From a virus: a stretch of DNA of 32,654 nt. This document shows, piece by piece, positions 1 through 7,019 of this stretch. The stretch's first letter is position 1; every line of letters begins with the position of its first letter. A program made the translations under genes and the position numbers. Below the pieces are notes generated by a model. That model saw nothing but the letters and a program-made list of their open reading frames with translations, did not search any database and was not told the DNA's origin. The stretch is taken from positions 1 through 32,654 of IMG/VR virus record IMGVR_UViG_3300007555_000020; one strand, written 5' to 3'.

Positions 1-1110
1 ACCCTGTTCGTCTAGATCAGAACCAATACTCAATAAAGTTAAAACATTATCTTTGATTGATTGCGCCCAATCCGCATTCCCGAAGTTCTTTAGAACACCA
101 TCTGACATACCAGCAACAGCAGAACCAGCACCAAATACCGCAAGACCCGCAGCAATACCTGTCATTGCAACAAGGAATGTAGCACCATCTCCAATGAATG
201 CCGTTTTACCACCCAGTTCATCGCTAATGGACATCAAGGTTATTACTGAATCTTTAATACCATGCGCCCAATCACTACCTTTCATGAAAGCGTTCAGTCC
301 AGAACCAATACCGAATACTGCGAGACCAGCACCTATACCTGCCATTGCTGCTGTAAAGATTGCACTGTCTATAAGCATATTCAGATTGCCACCAAGATTA
401 TCTTTGATTGACAATAGTGTTGTGACATTGTCAACAACATTTTGCGCCCAGTTACCCTGACCAAATTTTTCGAGTAGTGCTTGGGACATACCAGCAATCG
501 CAGAACCAGCACCAAATGCAGCAAGACCCACACCAATCGCAACCATCGCTGGTTTGAATAATAGAAGAGCTGCAAGTTTACTTGCATCCATCTCATTCCC
601 TATACTCAGTAGGGTCAGAACACTGTCCTTAACTTTCTGTGCATCAATGATACCAGATGACATGAGTCCAGCAACAGCAACAATCGCAAGTATACCAACA
701 CCAGCACCCTTTGCGAGTCCTCCGAGCATACCACCGAATCCCTTGACCTTCTTACCAAGCGCACCCATGAGATTGCCAGGAGCATCCTTTACTTTATTTG
801 CCCCGTCTTTCAAGGCTGAAGGGAGTTTTGCAAGTTTAGAAAATAATGCGTTCTGTTCTCGTTTAGATTCGAGATCGTCGCCTTTCTTAGACTGTTTGGA
901 TTTCTTAGCGTCCTTAGAATCCCCTCGTTTCTGATCGAGTATAGATTCTAAAAGATGATTAGTCATAACAGATTGGGCAAAGTCAGCCTTTCTGTGTTGC
1001 TTATCGTCTTTGTGACCTTCTTTCATGGTGTTGATCAACTTTCTCAGAAGATTCTTCTGAGATTCTTGGTCTCTACCACTACCAGCAGAGGGGTGCATTT
1101 CTTCGGACAT
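1..1110 (-). CDS. Tape-measure-like repetitive hydrophobic tail protein (partial, C-terminus beyond window)
   Basis: The frame is open for all 370 codons from the ATG at 1110 to the left edge, so the C-terminus is missing. The start follows the preceding stop directly (TAG-ATG), and AGGG seven bases upstream is a fitting ribosome site. Residues 1-100 are charged and lysine-rich (helical, many K/D/E/Q). A Gly/Ala-rich hydrophobic stretch follows, then at least three copies of a 60-67-residue unit: a Gly/Ala segment (AGLAVFGAGSAVAGM type), then W-A-(Q/H)-x-(I/V)-x-D-(N/S)-V-x-T-L-(L/M)-S-I. The W-A-(Q/H) triplets lie 180 and 201 bp apart. Position directly after gp26 and its extension, plus the hydrophobic helical repeats, fit a tail tape measure (gp29 role) that sets tube length and enters the host envelope. 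No sequence family is certain. It could instead be another large membrane-active virion protein. The whole repeat region is visible only on the minus strand. Confidence 0.6.
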   Translation of the reverse strand, partial: MSEEMHPSAGSGRDQESQKNLLRKLINTMKEGHKDDKQHRKADFAQSVMTNHLLESILDQKRGDSKDAKKSKQSKKGDDLESKREQNALFSKLAKLPSALKDGANKVKDAPGNLMGALGKKVKGFGGMLGGLAKGAGVGILAIVAVAGLMSSGIIDAQKVKDSVLTLLSIGNEMDASKLAALLLFKPAMVAIGVGLAAFGAGSAIAGMSQALLEKFGQGNWAQNVVDNVTTLLSIKDNLGGNLNMLIDSAIFTAAMAGIGAGLAVFGIGSGLNAFMKGSDWAHGIKDSVITLMSISDELGGKTAFIGDGATFLVAMTGIAAGLAVFGAGSAVAGMSDGVLKNFGNADWAQSIKDNVLTLLSIGSDLDEQG

Positions 1111-1299
1111 CTATCTACCCTGTTGTTGTTTTATCCTATCGTTCTCTTCTTTAATATATTCGGTGAGAAGAGTAACGTATACCTCCCTTTCCCACGGCAT
1201 CATCATTTCAAGTTCTGTTAAACTATAATGATGATGTTGCATTAACGAAAAGTTAGTCTGATAAAAATTTATCAGACTATCATGGGAAAGGTTTACTAA
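1111..1299 (-). CDS. gp26 C-terminal extension reached by probable -1 frameshift
   Basis: Reading on after a -1 slip at the end of gp26 gives 62 codons (TTA at 1299 to AGA at 1114, stop TAG at 1111-1113) without a stop, and the last 43 codons form an ORF starting with ATG at 1242. That ATG has no Shine-Dalgarno sequence (CTTTTCGTTA precedes it), and neither do the three in-frame ATGs at 1200-1208, so independent initiation looks poor. The product ends in a conserved-looking helical piece (YSLTELEMMMPWEREVYVTL), followed by a charged tail with KEEN and KQQQ. If the frameshift works, a 295-residue gp26 fusion is made. Its location between gp26 and the tape-measure gene is that of the T extension of the lambda G/GT tail assembly chaperones. 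The frame and its signals are seen directly; the function is inferred. Confidence 0.65.
   Translation of the reverse strand, partial: LVNLSHDSLINFYQTNFSLMQHHHYSLTELEMMMPWEREVYVTLLTEYIKEENDRIKQQQGR
1255..1278 (-). other. 11-bp hairpin downstream of the gp26 slippery site
   Basis: AGTCTGATAAA and its perfect reverse complement flank a two-base loop, both arms lying inside the frameshift extension. It starts about 20 bases after the slippery heptamer in the minus-strand mRNA, a longer spacer than the usual 5-9, so its role as a frameshift stimulator is plausible but not certain. No U-run follows it, so it is not a standard terminator. It may also hide the region just before the ATG at 1242. Confidence 0.6.
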
Positions 1300-1997
1300 A
1301 AAAAATCAGTAAAACCCGATAGTGTATGTTCGTTGTGCGTTCCACACTCTTTACAATCAAACTCAATCTCTTTTGTCAGAGTTGGAATCGTTGCAACAAA
1401 CTCACTAACTTTCTTAAACTGGTCGCCTGTCATAGAATCTATAAAATCACGCAATTCCTTTTTAGGTACATCGTTTGCGTTGATGTTTTCATCTTCGGTC
1501 ATAATGTTCTTGACACTATAGACAATCAGTTCGATTATTTGTTCTGTTTGTGATAAACCTTCTTTCATGTTCATCAAAACGTCTGCGGATGGATAACCCA
1601 TCTCCACATGGACATCTTCCTGTAACTCAATCTTTTCGGAAGGTTTATCCATTGTTACTTCTAGTTCTTCTAGATTGACTTCAAACTCATTAGGTGTATC
1701 ACAATTGGTACACTTCATGTTCAATCTACTACGTTCACCTACTGACTTACTACGGAGTTTGGTAAACATATATTCCACATCGAATGTGGTTAATTCCTTG
1801 GTGTTAATCTTGTCATCAACACAAACTTCAATGGTGTCAATTATCGCTTTCATTGCTTGAGTCGTATCTTGACTCTCAAATGCCATGAGAAGAACCTTCT
1901 CTTCTTTTACCAGATACGGTCTAAACCTCACTGTCTTCTGCATGGATGGAATCGTCATTTCATACTTCGGATTCCCATTTAACTTAGGTAATGCCAT
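1296..1997 (-). CDS. 26: Baseplate hub assembly protein gp26 / probable tail assembly chaperone
   Basis: This 233-residue protein begins MALPKLNGNPKYEMTIPSM and continues with the (R)FRPYLVKEEKVLLMAFES block typical of the T4 gp26 baseplate family (Pfam T4_baseplate). An ATG 12 bases upstream is in frame, but GGAG eight bases before the ATG at 1997 (TTTGGAGAATATA) favours the later start. Two Cys pairs, C96-x-x-C99 and C215-x-x-C218, look like a zinc ribbon. In T4, gp26 acts in hub assembly. Here its place immediately before the tape measure, and the frameshift signal at its end, suggest a role like lambda gpG, binding the tape measure during tail assembly. It follows the tube-fold gene by 18 bases. 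Confidence 0.85.
   Translation of the reverse strand: MALPKLNGNPKYEMTIPSMQKTVRFRPYLVKEEKVLLMAFESQDTTQAMKAIIDTIEVCVDDKINTKELTTFDVEYMFTKLRSKSVGERSRLNMKCTNCDTPNEFEVNLEELEVTMDKPSEKIELQEDVHVEMGYPSADVLMNMKEGLSQTEQIIELIVYSVKNIMTEDENINANDVPKKELRDFIDSMTGDQFKKVSEFVATIPTLTKEIEFDCKECGTHNEHTLSGFTDFF
1299..1305 (-). other. Slippery heptamer T-TTT-TTT for -1 frameshifting
   Basis: The last gp26 codons read GAT TTT TTT TAG, so the heptamer T TTT TTT lies in the correct phase (X XXY YYZ) directly before the stop. A run of eight T residues spans it. A tandem slip by one base moves the ribosome into a frame that stays open for 62 codons. A stop codon next to the heptamer is a known enhancer of slipping in several systems. 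Confidence 0.7.
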
Positions 1998-2015
1998 TAT
2001 ATTCTCCAAATAATG

Positions 2016-2717
2016 TTATAAAAATTTACGAATTAGTTCACCCGCCAGACCTTTAACAAAATCGGTCGGTACAGAGTCACCTTTTTTGGACTTCCAGTTC
2101 TTGTATGACATTTGTACTGTCACTTCAAGTAACTGTCCATCATCACTCAACTCAATTGCGTTCAATGTTGTTGGGTATGCTTTATCTAGGACACAAGTAT
2201 ATGTGATATCATCACCAAATACTCCGTTAAAATCTAGTTCACCTTGTGCGAGGTCTATTGGCCCTAGTCGTGGTAATCTACTTCTAATCGAAGAAGGTAT
2301 CTTACCAGTATCAAATAATTTTTTCTTTTTAATAGGGAATGCAACTCCCTTCTTAATGTGTTGTATAATGATCGGATGTGTATACTCGTTAAAGTATCCA
2401 ACCTCTTGGGTCTCTTGATTGACCGCAAGACTCTGCCATGTCTCGAAGTATTCCTTTACTTTCATGTCATTAAGACAATGGAAGGTCAAAGTTACATCTT
2501 CGTTTGCATAACCATATGCAATCTTAGATACTGTAAGACCCATTTGTTTTTCGGTTGATAGAATTTGTCTGCCTGGCAAAGATGTTGCCTTACAGAGTAG
2601 ATTCATCTCTCGTGCATCACCATTGATGGGTGGGAGGAAAATCTTATACAGATTTCCCATGGCGACACCGCCACCTTTACCAACCTGTGATTTGAATTCA
2701 TCAATGTTTAACGTCAT
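2016..2717 (-). CDS. 54: Tail-tube-fold baseplate protein, gp54-like
   Basis: The 233-residue product opens with a short N-terminal segment (LNIDEFKSQVGKGGG) and then shows the tail-tube pattern: a 'YKIFLPP' strand, 'LLCKATSLPGRQI' around residue 45, a Tyr/Gly-rich 'KIAYGYANEDVTLTFHCLND' strand pair and a 'YFETWQSLA' helix, which resembles gp19/gp48/gp54-type tube proteins. It is longer than a plain tube subunit would need to be, and gp48 is encoded across the divergent promoter, so the tube initiator gp54 is the best fit. Its start overlaps the stop of the preceding gene as ATGA. It could instead be a second tube paralogue; the fold assignment is firmer than the number. Confidence 0.55.
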   Translation of the reverse strand: MTLNIDEFKSQVGKGGGVAMGNLYKIFLPPINGDAREMNLLCKATSLPGRQILSTEKQMGLTVSKIAYGYANEDVTLTFHCLNDMKVKEYFETWQSLAVNQETQEVGYFNEYTHPIIIQHIKKGVAFPIKKKKLFDTGKIPSSIRSRLPRLGPIDLAQGELDFNGVFGDDITYTCVLDKAYPTTLNAIELSDDGQLLEVTVQMSYKNWKSKKGDSVPTDFVKGLAGELIRKFL

Positions 2718-3328
2718 GCGTTTTTACCTATTTTCTTTCGTGAATCTGCATAAACTTTCTTAGAGTTCGCCTTACGGAACTGTGCGGTTGGTAAGAAGGT
2801 TGCGATCTCCCATTCAGGCATGGGTACTTCTGCGAACTTACTCTTGACGTGTTTAGTCAGATAATGTTTGAAACAGGGTTCGTAGTATTTCAACTTGGAA
2901 ACTGCCTGTAACTTCTTATATGTTATCTGAAACTTTGCATCGTCAGTCGCCTTCATGTTTGCGGTTTCCATCAATGCATCCAACATCTTCGCACGTAAAA
3001 TTGGTGGAAGATAATGTAGGTTCAATCCATAGAATCCACCTTCCGCAGGCCCAACCACAATAATCAAAGGAAACAAATCATAGTATGGAAGTTTATCTTT
3101 GTGTTTAGGGTCATAGAAGAACATCTGCATTGTTCCGACTAATCCAGTTCTCGACAGATTCTTCAATGCAGTTCTCTGGACGAGAGGGTCTTCCTTTATC
3201 AGTTTGGTGCGGTTTATGTTACGCATATTCTTTGCTTTGTTCATAAACCATGCACGAGACTCATCTGTTCGTGGAGTTATCCCCGCACGGAATGCCTGCA
3301 ATTCTAGTCTGTTGAAAATATTACTCAT
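2714..3328 (-). CDS. Conserved T4-like structural protein, possible gp2 (DNA end protector)
   Basis: The 204-residue protein has a basic N-terminus (ESRAWFMNKAKNMRNINRTK), then 'MQMFFYDPKHKDKLPYYDLF', 'GFYGLNLHYLPP' and a lysine-rich tail (RKANSKKVYADSRKKIGKNA). The 'LPYYDxFPL...GxNLHYLP' core is one I associate with a protein common in T4-like phages next to gp4, where T4 itself has gene 2, whose product caps DNA ends in the capsid. The high positive charge fits DNA contact. The gp2 name is inferred mainly from position; a neck or baseplate role is not excluded. The ATG lies five bases after a TATAAATA box, so its own late transcript would be leaderless. It ends in an ATGA overlap with the next gene. 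Confidence 0.5.
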   Translation of the reverse strand: MSNIFNRLELQAFRAGITPRTDESRAWFMNKAKNMRNINRTKLIKEDPLVQRTALKNLSRTGLVGTMQMFFYDPKHKDKLPYYDLFPLIIVVGPAEGGFYGLNLHYLPPILRAKMLDALMETANMKATDDAKFQITYKKLQAVSKLKYYEPCFKHYLTKHVKSKFAEVPMPEWEIATFLPTAQFRKANSKKVYADSRKKIGKNA

Positions 3329-3333
3329 ACGTT

Positions 3334-3341
3334 TATTTATA
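3334..3341 (-). promoter_or_regulatory. T4-type late promoter, leaderless arrangement
   Basis: TATAAATA on the minus strand lies in the 14-base gap after gp4. In T4 the box spans about -13 to -6, which puts +1 exactly on the A of the ATG at 3328 (TATAAATA, AACGT, ATG). No Shine-Dalgarno sequence can fit between. Confidence 0.6.
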
Positions 3342-3342
3342 C

Positions 3343-3843
3343 CTATTTTTTACGTTTCTTACGAAAAGGTTTCAAAGTTTTCTTCAAAGGTTTCAGAGGT
3401 TTTGTTGATTTAGGAATAAGAGTCTTCAATGGTTCGTTCTTCTCAGTCCAGATGACAAACTTCCATCCACGATCTTTTGCATACTCGTTCGCAGCTTCCC
3501 ACTTGTTAATATTCTTGACATAGGTGAAACTCTCGTTGAGGTATCTCTTGGTATTCTTATTACCAGTCGGTATTTTGGTTTCTTTATCTGGTTTTATCTC
3601 GACCAACCAAGTCTTACCATCTTCCATAACCATCTTTAAGTCCATAAAATATCTGTGATAACGCTTGTCAACCTCATATAGATATGGTATAATGACTTCT
3701 TCGGAAGACCACTTTATCACTTTGGAGTTATCGTCACACCATTTGAAGGCGTGTTTCTCCCACAAAGAACGATAGGTGACCTTTGTGTGGTCTCCTTCAT
3801 ACTTCTTTGGATTTTTTACTCTGTATCTACCCGAATATGCCAT
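3343..3843 (-). CDS. 4: Head completion protein gp4 (gp50/65), TnsA-like nuclease fold
   Basis: The protein has 166 residues against 150 in T4 gp4. The family signature is clear: 'YRVKNPKKYEGD', 'VTYRSLWEKHAFKWCD', 'VIKWSSEEVIIPY', 'RYHRYFMDLKMV' and 'WLVEIKP'. The order E (EKHAF), D (MDL) and E-x-K (EIK) matches the catalytic layout of PD-(D/E)xK/TnsA-like nucleases, so the active site appears intact. gp4 completes DNA-filled heads before tail joining. The C-terminal 25 residues are almost only Lys, Pro, Leu and Arg, an extra basic tail. AAGG six bases before the ATG is a good ribosome site, and a late promoter lies 37 bases upstream. Confidence 0.85.
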   Translation of the reverse strand: MAYSGRYRVKNPKKYEGDHTKVTYRSLWEKHAFKWCDDNSKVIKWSSEEVIIPYLYEVDKRYHRYFMDLKMVMEDGKTWLVEIKPDKETKIPTGNKNTKRYLNESFTYVKNINKWEAANEYAKDRGWKFVIWTEKNEPLKTLIPKSTKPLKPLKKTLKPFRKKRKK

Positions 3844-3851
3844 AAAAACCT

Positions 3852-3859
3852 TATAAATA
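3852..3859 (+). promoter_or_regulatory. T4-type late promoter for the rightward baseplate operon
   Basis: TATAAATA within the longer string AAACCTTATAAATA, which recurs before 15371 and 31028. Expected start is about 3865, giving a leader of roughly 34 bases before gp48 with a GAGA element near 3887-3890. Confidence 0.75.
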
Positions 3860-3879
3860 AAGATAAATGATTTCTAACC

Positions 3880-3887
3880 TATTTATA
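3880..3887 (-). promoter_or_regulatory. T4-type late promoter for gp4 and the leftward genes
   Basis: TATAAATA on the minus strand, expected start about 3874, 31 bases before the gp4 ATG. It faces the rightward promoter across 20 bases, so the two transcripts should overlap by about ten bases at their 5' ends. Confidence 0.7.
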
Positions 3888-3898
3888 GAGAAACTAAA

Positions 3899-4885
3899 AT
3901 GGCAGAACCGACCGAACTTCAAGGTATATTATCAGGACTAAACCGAAAAAACCTTGAGTATCCACTGAATAACCCAGATGACTATGGGGGCAGAATCGTT
4001 TTCAATGTAATGAAAGAAGACGAGACCGATCTCGGTAATGTTCTGGGTGCAGCCGGAGAAATGACCAAGGCACTCGCAAAAGTTGCGGTAGCAAAGGTCG
4101 TTGGGGATAATCCTGAAGACCAACAAAAAGCGGTCAATGAGGTAAAGGGTTTAGTCCCCGACAAAATGCCTGTAACTAAGAGGAAACCTCTCACTTCATT
4201 AGGAAGACAAGTATCCTTGTACCTTCCTGCTGGTTTGCAGTTTCGTGATAATGTTGCTTATGATAATATGGACTTGGGAGGTATGGGTGCGGCCGCAGAA
4301 TCGGGTCTTAAATCTGGTAGTGGTGCTGTCAATGCATTGTTGGAACAAACAGGTAAGACTATAGGTTCAGCATTCAGTGGTGCTGCAAACAAAGATGTTG
4401 CTAAACTTGCCACCGTAAAACTGATGGGTAAGTTCCCAGACGAAATCGCTGGTGCGTTCAGAAGTGCGGGTCAAGTAACTACCAATCCAAACACTCGTGT
4501 ATTATTTAAGTCTGTTGCACTTCGTGAGTTTGCATTTGCGTTTAAGTTCATTGCGACATCACAGAAAGAATCAGAAGAAATTAAAGAAATTATAAAATTG
4601 TTCCGAACAGAACTATATCCCGAAAATATCAATATAGACGTTGCGGGTAGTCAGGTTTCTGTTGGTTATAAGTTTCCGAACAAATTTCAACTCAGTCTGG
4701 AATATAAGGGTGAAGAGATTGCAACTCGAATCAAACCATGTTACCTAAGAGATGTGAGTGTTACTTATAATAATACTGCTATGGCAATGCATTCTGATGG
4801 TAACTTTCAGGAAATTGAAATGTCACTATCATTCCAAGAAACAAGAACACTCAACAGAAAAGATGTTGAAGAGGATGGGTTCTAA
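3899..4885 (+). CDS. 48: Baseplate tail tube cap gp48
   Basis: The 328-residue protein (T4 gp48 has 364) has an N-terminal strand 'GGRIVFNVMK', a central Ala/Gly-rich helical part (residues 50-170) and a C-terminal half with 'NTRVLFKSVALREFAFAFKF', 'EIIKLFRTELYPE' and 'NNTAMAMHSDGNFQEIEMSL', the conserved gp48 pattern. gp48 sits on the gp5-gp27 hub and starts tube polymerisation together with gp54. It is the first gene of the rightward operon, 40 bases after a late promoter. Its stop overlaps the gp53 start as TAATG. Confidence 0.8.
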   Translation: MAEPTELQGILSGLNRKNLEYPLNNPDDYGGRIVFNVMKEDETDLGNVLGAAGEMTKALAKVAVAKVVGDNPEDQQKAVNEVKGLVPDKMPVTKRKPLTSLGRQVSLYLPAGLQFRDNVAYDNMDLGGMGAAAESGLKSGSGAVNALLEQTGKTIGSAFSGAANKDVAKLATVKLMGKFPDEIAGAFRSAGQVTTNPNTRVLFKSVALREFAFAFKFIATSQKESEEIKEIIKLFRTELYPENINIDVAGSQVSVGYKFPNKFQLSLEYKGEEIATRIKPCYLRDVSVTYNNTAMAMHSDGNFQEIEMSLSFQETRTLNRKDVEEDGF

Positions 4886-5661
4886 TGACAACTAAGTATT
4901 TCAGAAACTTCGCTCTCACTGATTATAGATTTGGTGACAATGAAAGACCAGTACTGTTTGATAATATCAGTCAGTATGTAGATTTGATCGATGGGTTGAA
5001 AGACGATATTTCTTTTTATCAGAAACACACCATTATTTCTGGTGATAGACCCGACACACTATCTTACAGACTCTATGGAACAACCGATTACTACTGGACA
5101 TTCTTTTTGATGAATGACTCAATACGTTCGTCTGGTTGGCCCGTAGTACAACATCAAGTGTTGGATGCTATAAAGGCAAAGTATCCGTACCGCATCGTGA
5201 CTACCAACACTGACATATCAAACTCCTTTCCTGTAGGACAGGTTGTTACTGGTACACAGAGTGGTACAGTAGGACGTGTGGTTAGACGTATCCCAGACCT
5301 TGGTCAACTAGTGATTGACACTTCCTTGACCCCTGGCGCTCTCTTTGGTAAGTTACCAAATCTAGAAAACTTCGGTCAGAACGAAACCTTAATTTACACA
5401 TCCGCAGAGGGTGAGGTTTTTACTGCTACACTGATTAAAGAGTCAAAACAATATGATGCTGTTCATCACTACGAAGACGCTAAGGGTCTTTATCAGGATG
5501 TTCCGTTATACGACTTCGGTAATATTGGAAACCTAACAGCAGTGACATATCGTGAACGTGTAGAACGAAAACAGGATGACTTGAAACAAATTATTATATT
5601 GAAACCAAGTGTAATCGAAAAAGTTGTGTCAGAGTTTAATAATTTCCATAAAGGTGTCTAA
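4885..5661 (+). CDS. 53: Baseplate wedge protein gp53
   Basis: The N-terminal 100 residues carry the gp53 pattern: 'KYFRNFALTDYRF', a 'DISFYQKHTIISGDRPDTLSYRLYG' segment and 'YYWTFFLMND' (T4 gp53 is 196 residues). The protein has 258 residues. About 65 residues in the middle (roughly 113-180), rich in Gly, Val and Thr ('GQVVTGTQSGTVGRVV'), look like an added beta domain of the type found in phage baseplate proteins. The end returns to the wedge pattern ('VTYRERVERKQDDLKQIIIL'). gp53 locks wedges to the hub. Overlaps of one base (TAATG) on both sides indicate coupled translation. Confidence 0.8.
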   Translation: MTTKYFRNFALTDYRFGDNERPVLFDNISQYVDLIDGLKDDISFYQKHTIISGDRPDTLSYRLYGTTDYYWTFFLMNDSIRSSGWPVVQHQVLDAIKAKYPYRIVTTNTDISNSFPVGQVVTGTQSGTVGRVVRRIPDLGQLVIDTSLTPGALFGKLPNLENFGQNETLIYTSAEGEVFTATLIKESKQYDAVHHYEDAKGLYQDVPLYDFGNIGNLTAVTYRERVERKQDDLKQIIILKPSVIEKVVSEFNNFHKGV

Positions 5662-7019
5662 TGAAGACCTCGAAGTCTCAACAGTATAAAATTATTGAAG
5701 CACTAATCACCGCTGATCGTTTTGGGGGCGGAGATGTTTCATCCTTTGACGTAAAGACTTCTGTTGTGGAACTTAGTTTATTCGAAAGTTTAGATAAACC
5801 TTATCTATCAGGTCAGGTTGTCCTTCTTGATGATAAAGCGTTATTCGACACAATATCCTTTCAAGGAACCGAGAGATTGTCGATTAAGATGTCCTCGGTT
5901 GATAACAATCTTGATGTGGTCATGGAACGTACATTCATTATGACAGGTATCGAACGTTCTATTAAGTCTAACGATAATGGAAAGTCTAGTGTACTCTTGT
6001 TTACATTATTAGATGAACACGCATTTCTATCGTCTCTCAAGAAAATCAGCAAATCATTCAATGGTCGTATTGATGAAATCTTAATTAAGATGCTTGCAAC
6101 AGAGATGGGTCTTGACATTGACTTATCGTATCTATTCTTACCTAATGGAAAACGAAACCTTCCGTTACAATCAAATATGAAAGGTATCATTCCTAATCTG
6201 ACACCAATTGATGCAGTAGATTGGTTGACCAAACGTGCGACCACAGTCACAGGTTCGCCATTCTTTACATATGCATCAATGCATGATAAAAATTTAAGAC
6301 TGGGTAATCTAGATGCGATGTTGTCACAAAAGGCGTTCAACTCAAAGTTACCTTATGTGTATAATCCAGCAAACATTGCTGGCGCAGAAGACCAGACAGA
6401 GTTTGAGAAGACCTTCACGATTAAGGCGCTCATGGTATCAAAACAAGCAAATACTCTAAACTTGATTCAACAGGGCGCAATTGCTTCTACTATGCAGAAT
6501 ACCAATATTAATACTGGTAGGATATCCAAGAGTAAACACTCAATAAAAAATGTTCTAGATAATCTAGAACAACATAGTTTTATTGGTGCAAATCAGAACG
6601 TGTTTGATGCAGAGATGAAGATAGGTGACAAGATTATAGATGAACACAGTTCTCATGTCTACCATACTGTCACTTCTTCGGGTACTTACGGTAGATTTAA
6701 GTCGTACCACGATGAATACGATGGAACAAAACTTAAAAAGAAATTAGAACGAAGGTCAGTACTGAATCATTTGTATAAAAATATGTTAAATGTGGTTGTC
6801 GAAGGTGCTGGTTTCATCATCTCAAAAGCTGGTGTTGGTGATATAGTTAATCTAAAAATCGTGAATGATAATATTGAACAATCTAAAATTGCATCACCAG
6901 ACGATTTGGTAGATAAGGCGAAGTCAGGTGATTTTATTATCTATGATACAAGACACACATTCCAAGGGACACAACACACCGTGTCGATGAATGTTTGTAA
7001 ACTGGAGAAACTTCCATAA
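5661..7019 (+). CDS. gp27-like baseplate hub protein
   Basis: A 452-residue protein; T4 gp27 has 391. The N-terminal third ('VVELSLFESLDKPYLSGQVVLLDD', then 'FIMTGIERSIKSNDNGKSSVLLFTLLDEHAF') is a beta-rich domain typical of hub proteins, followed by 'LTPIDAVDWLTKRATT' and 'SPFFTYASMHDKNLRLGN', which match the tube-like domain of gp27/gpD hubs. The last part ('YDTRHTFQGTQHTVSMNVCKLEK') is a usual hub ending. Its place between gp53 and the gp5-type gene supports the call: the trimeric hub carries the spike. Sequence identity to gp27 itself is too low to judge by eye. Confidence 0.7.
   Translation: MKTSKSQQYKIIEALITADRFGGGDVSSFDVKTSVVELSLFESLDKPYLSGQVVLLDDKALFDTISFQGTERLSIKMSSVDNNLDVVMERTFIMTGIERSIKSNDNGKSSVLLFTLLDEHAFLSSLKKISKSFNGRIDEILIKMLATEMGLDIDLSYLFLPNGKRNLPLQSNMKGIIPNLTPIDAVDWLTKRATTVTGSPFFTYASMHDKNLRLGNLDAMLSQKAFNSKLPYVYNPANIAGAEDQTEFEKTFTIKALMVSKQANTLNLIQQGAIASTMQNTNINTGRISKSKHSIKNVLDNLEQHSFIGANQNVFDAEMKIGDKIIDEHSSHVYHTVTSSGTYGRFKSYHDEYDGTKLKKKLERRSVLNHLYKNMLNVVVEGAGFIISKAGVGDIVNLKIVNDNIEQSKIASPDDLVDKAKSGDFIIYDTRHTFQGTQHTVSMNVCKLEKLP
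6551..6571 (+). repeat. Perfect inverted repeat inside the hub gene
   Basis: TGTTCTAGAT and its exact reverse complement surround a single A. The centre encodes NVLDNLEQ, so it may be chance codon choice; no regulatory role can be shown. Confidence 0.5.

Noticed and set aside
53-1221. Plus-strand ORFs at 53-460, 554-934 and 955-1221
   Set aside because: They are antisense shadows of the minus-strand tape-measure-like gene, gp26 extension and their junction; the minus frame is longer, has a ribosome site and shows protein repeats.
1255-1278. Rho-independent terminator after gp26
   Set aside because: The stem is perfect but no U-run follows and the reading frame continues through it.
1998-2009. 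Upstream start of gp26 at 2009
   Set aside because: That ATG would be followed by the real ribosome site GGAG inside its own first codons; the family start MALPKLN fits 1997.
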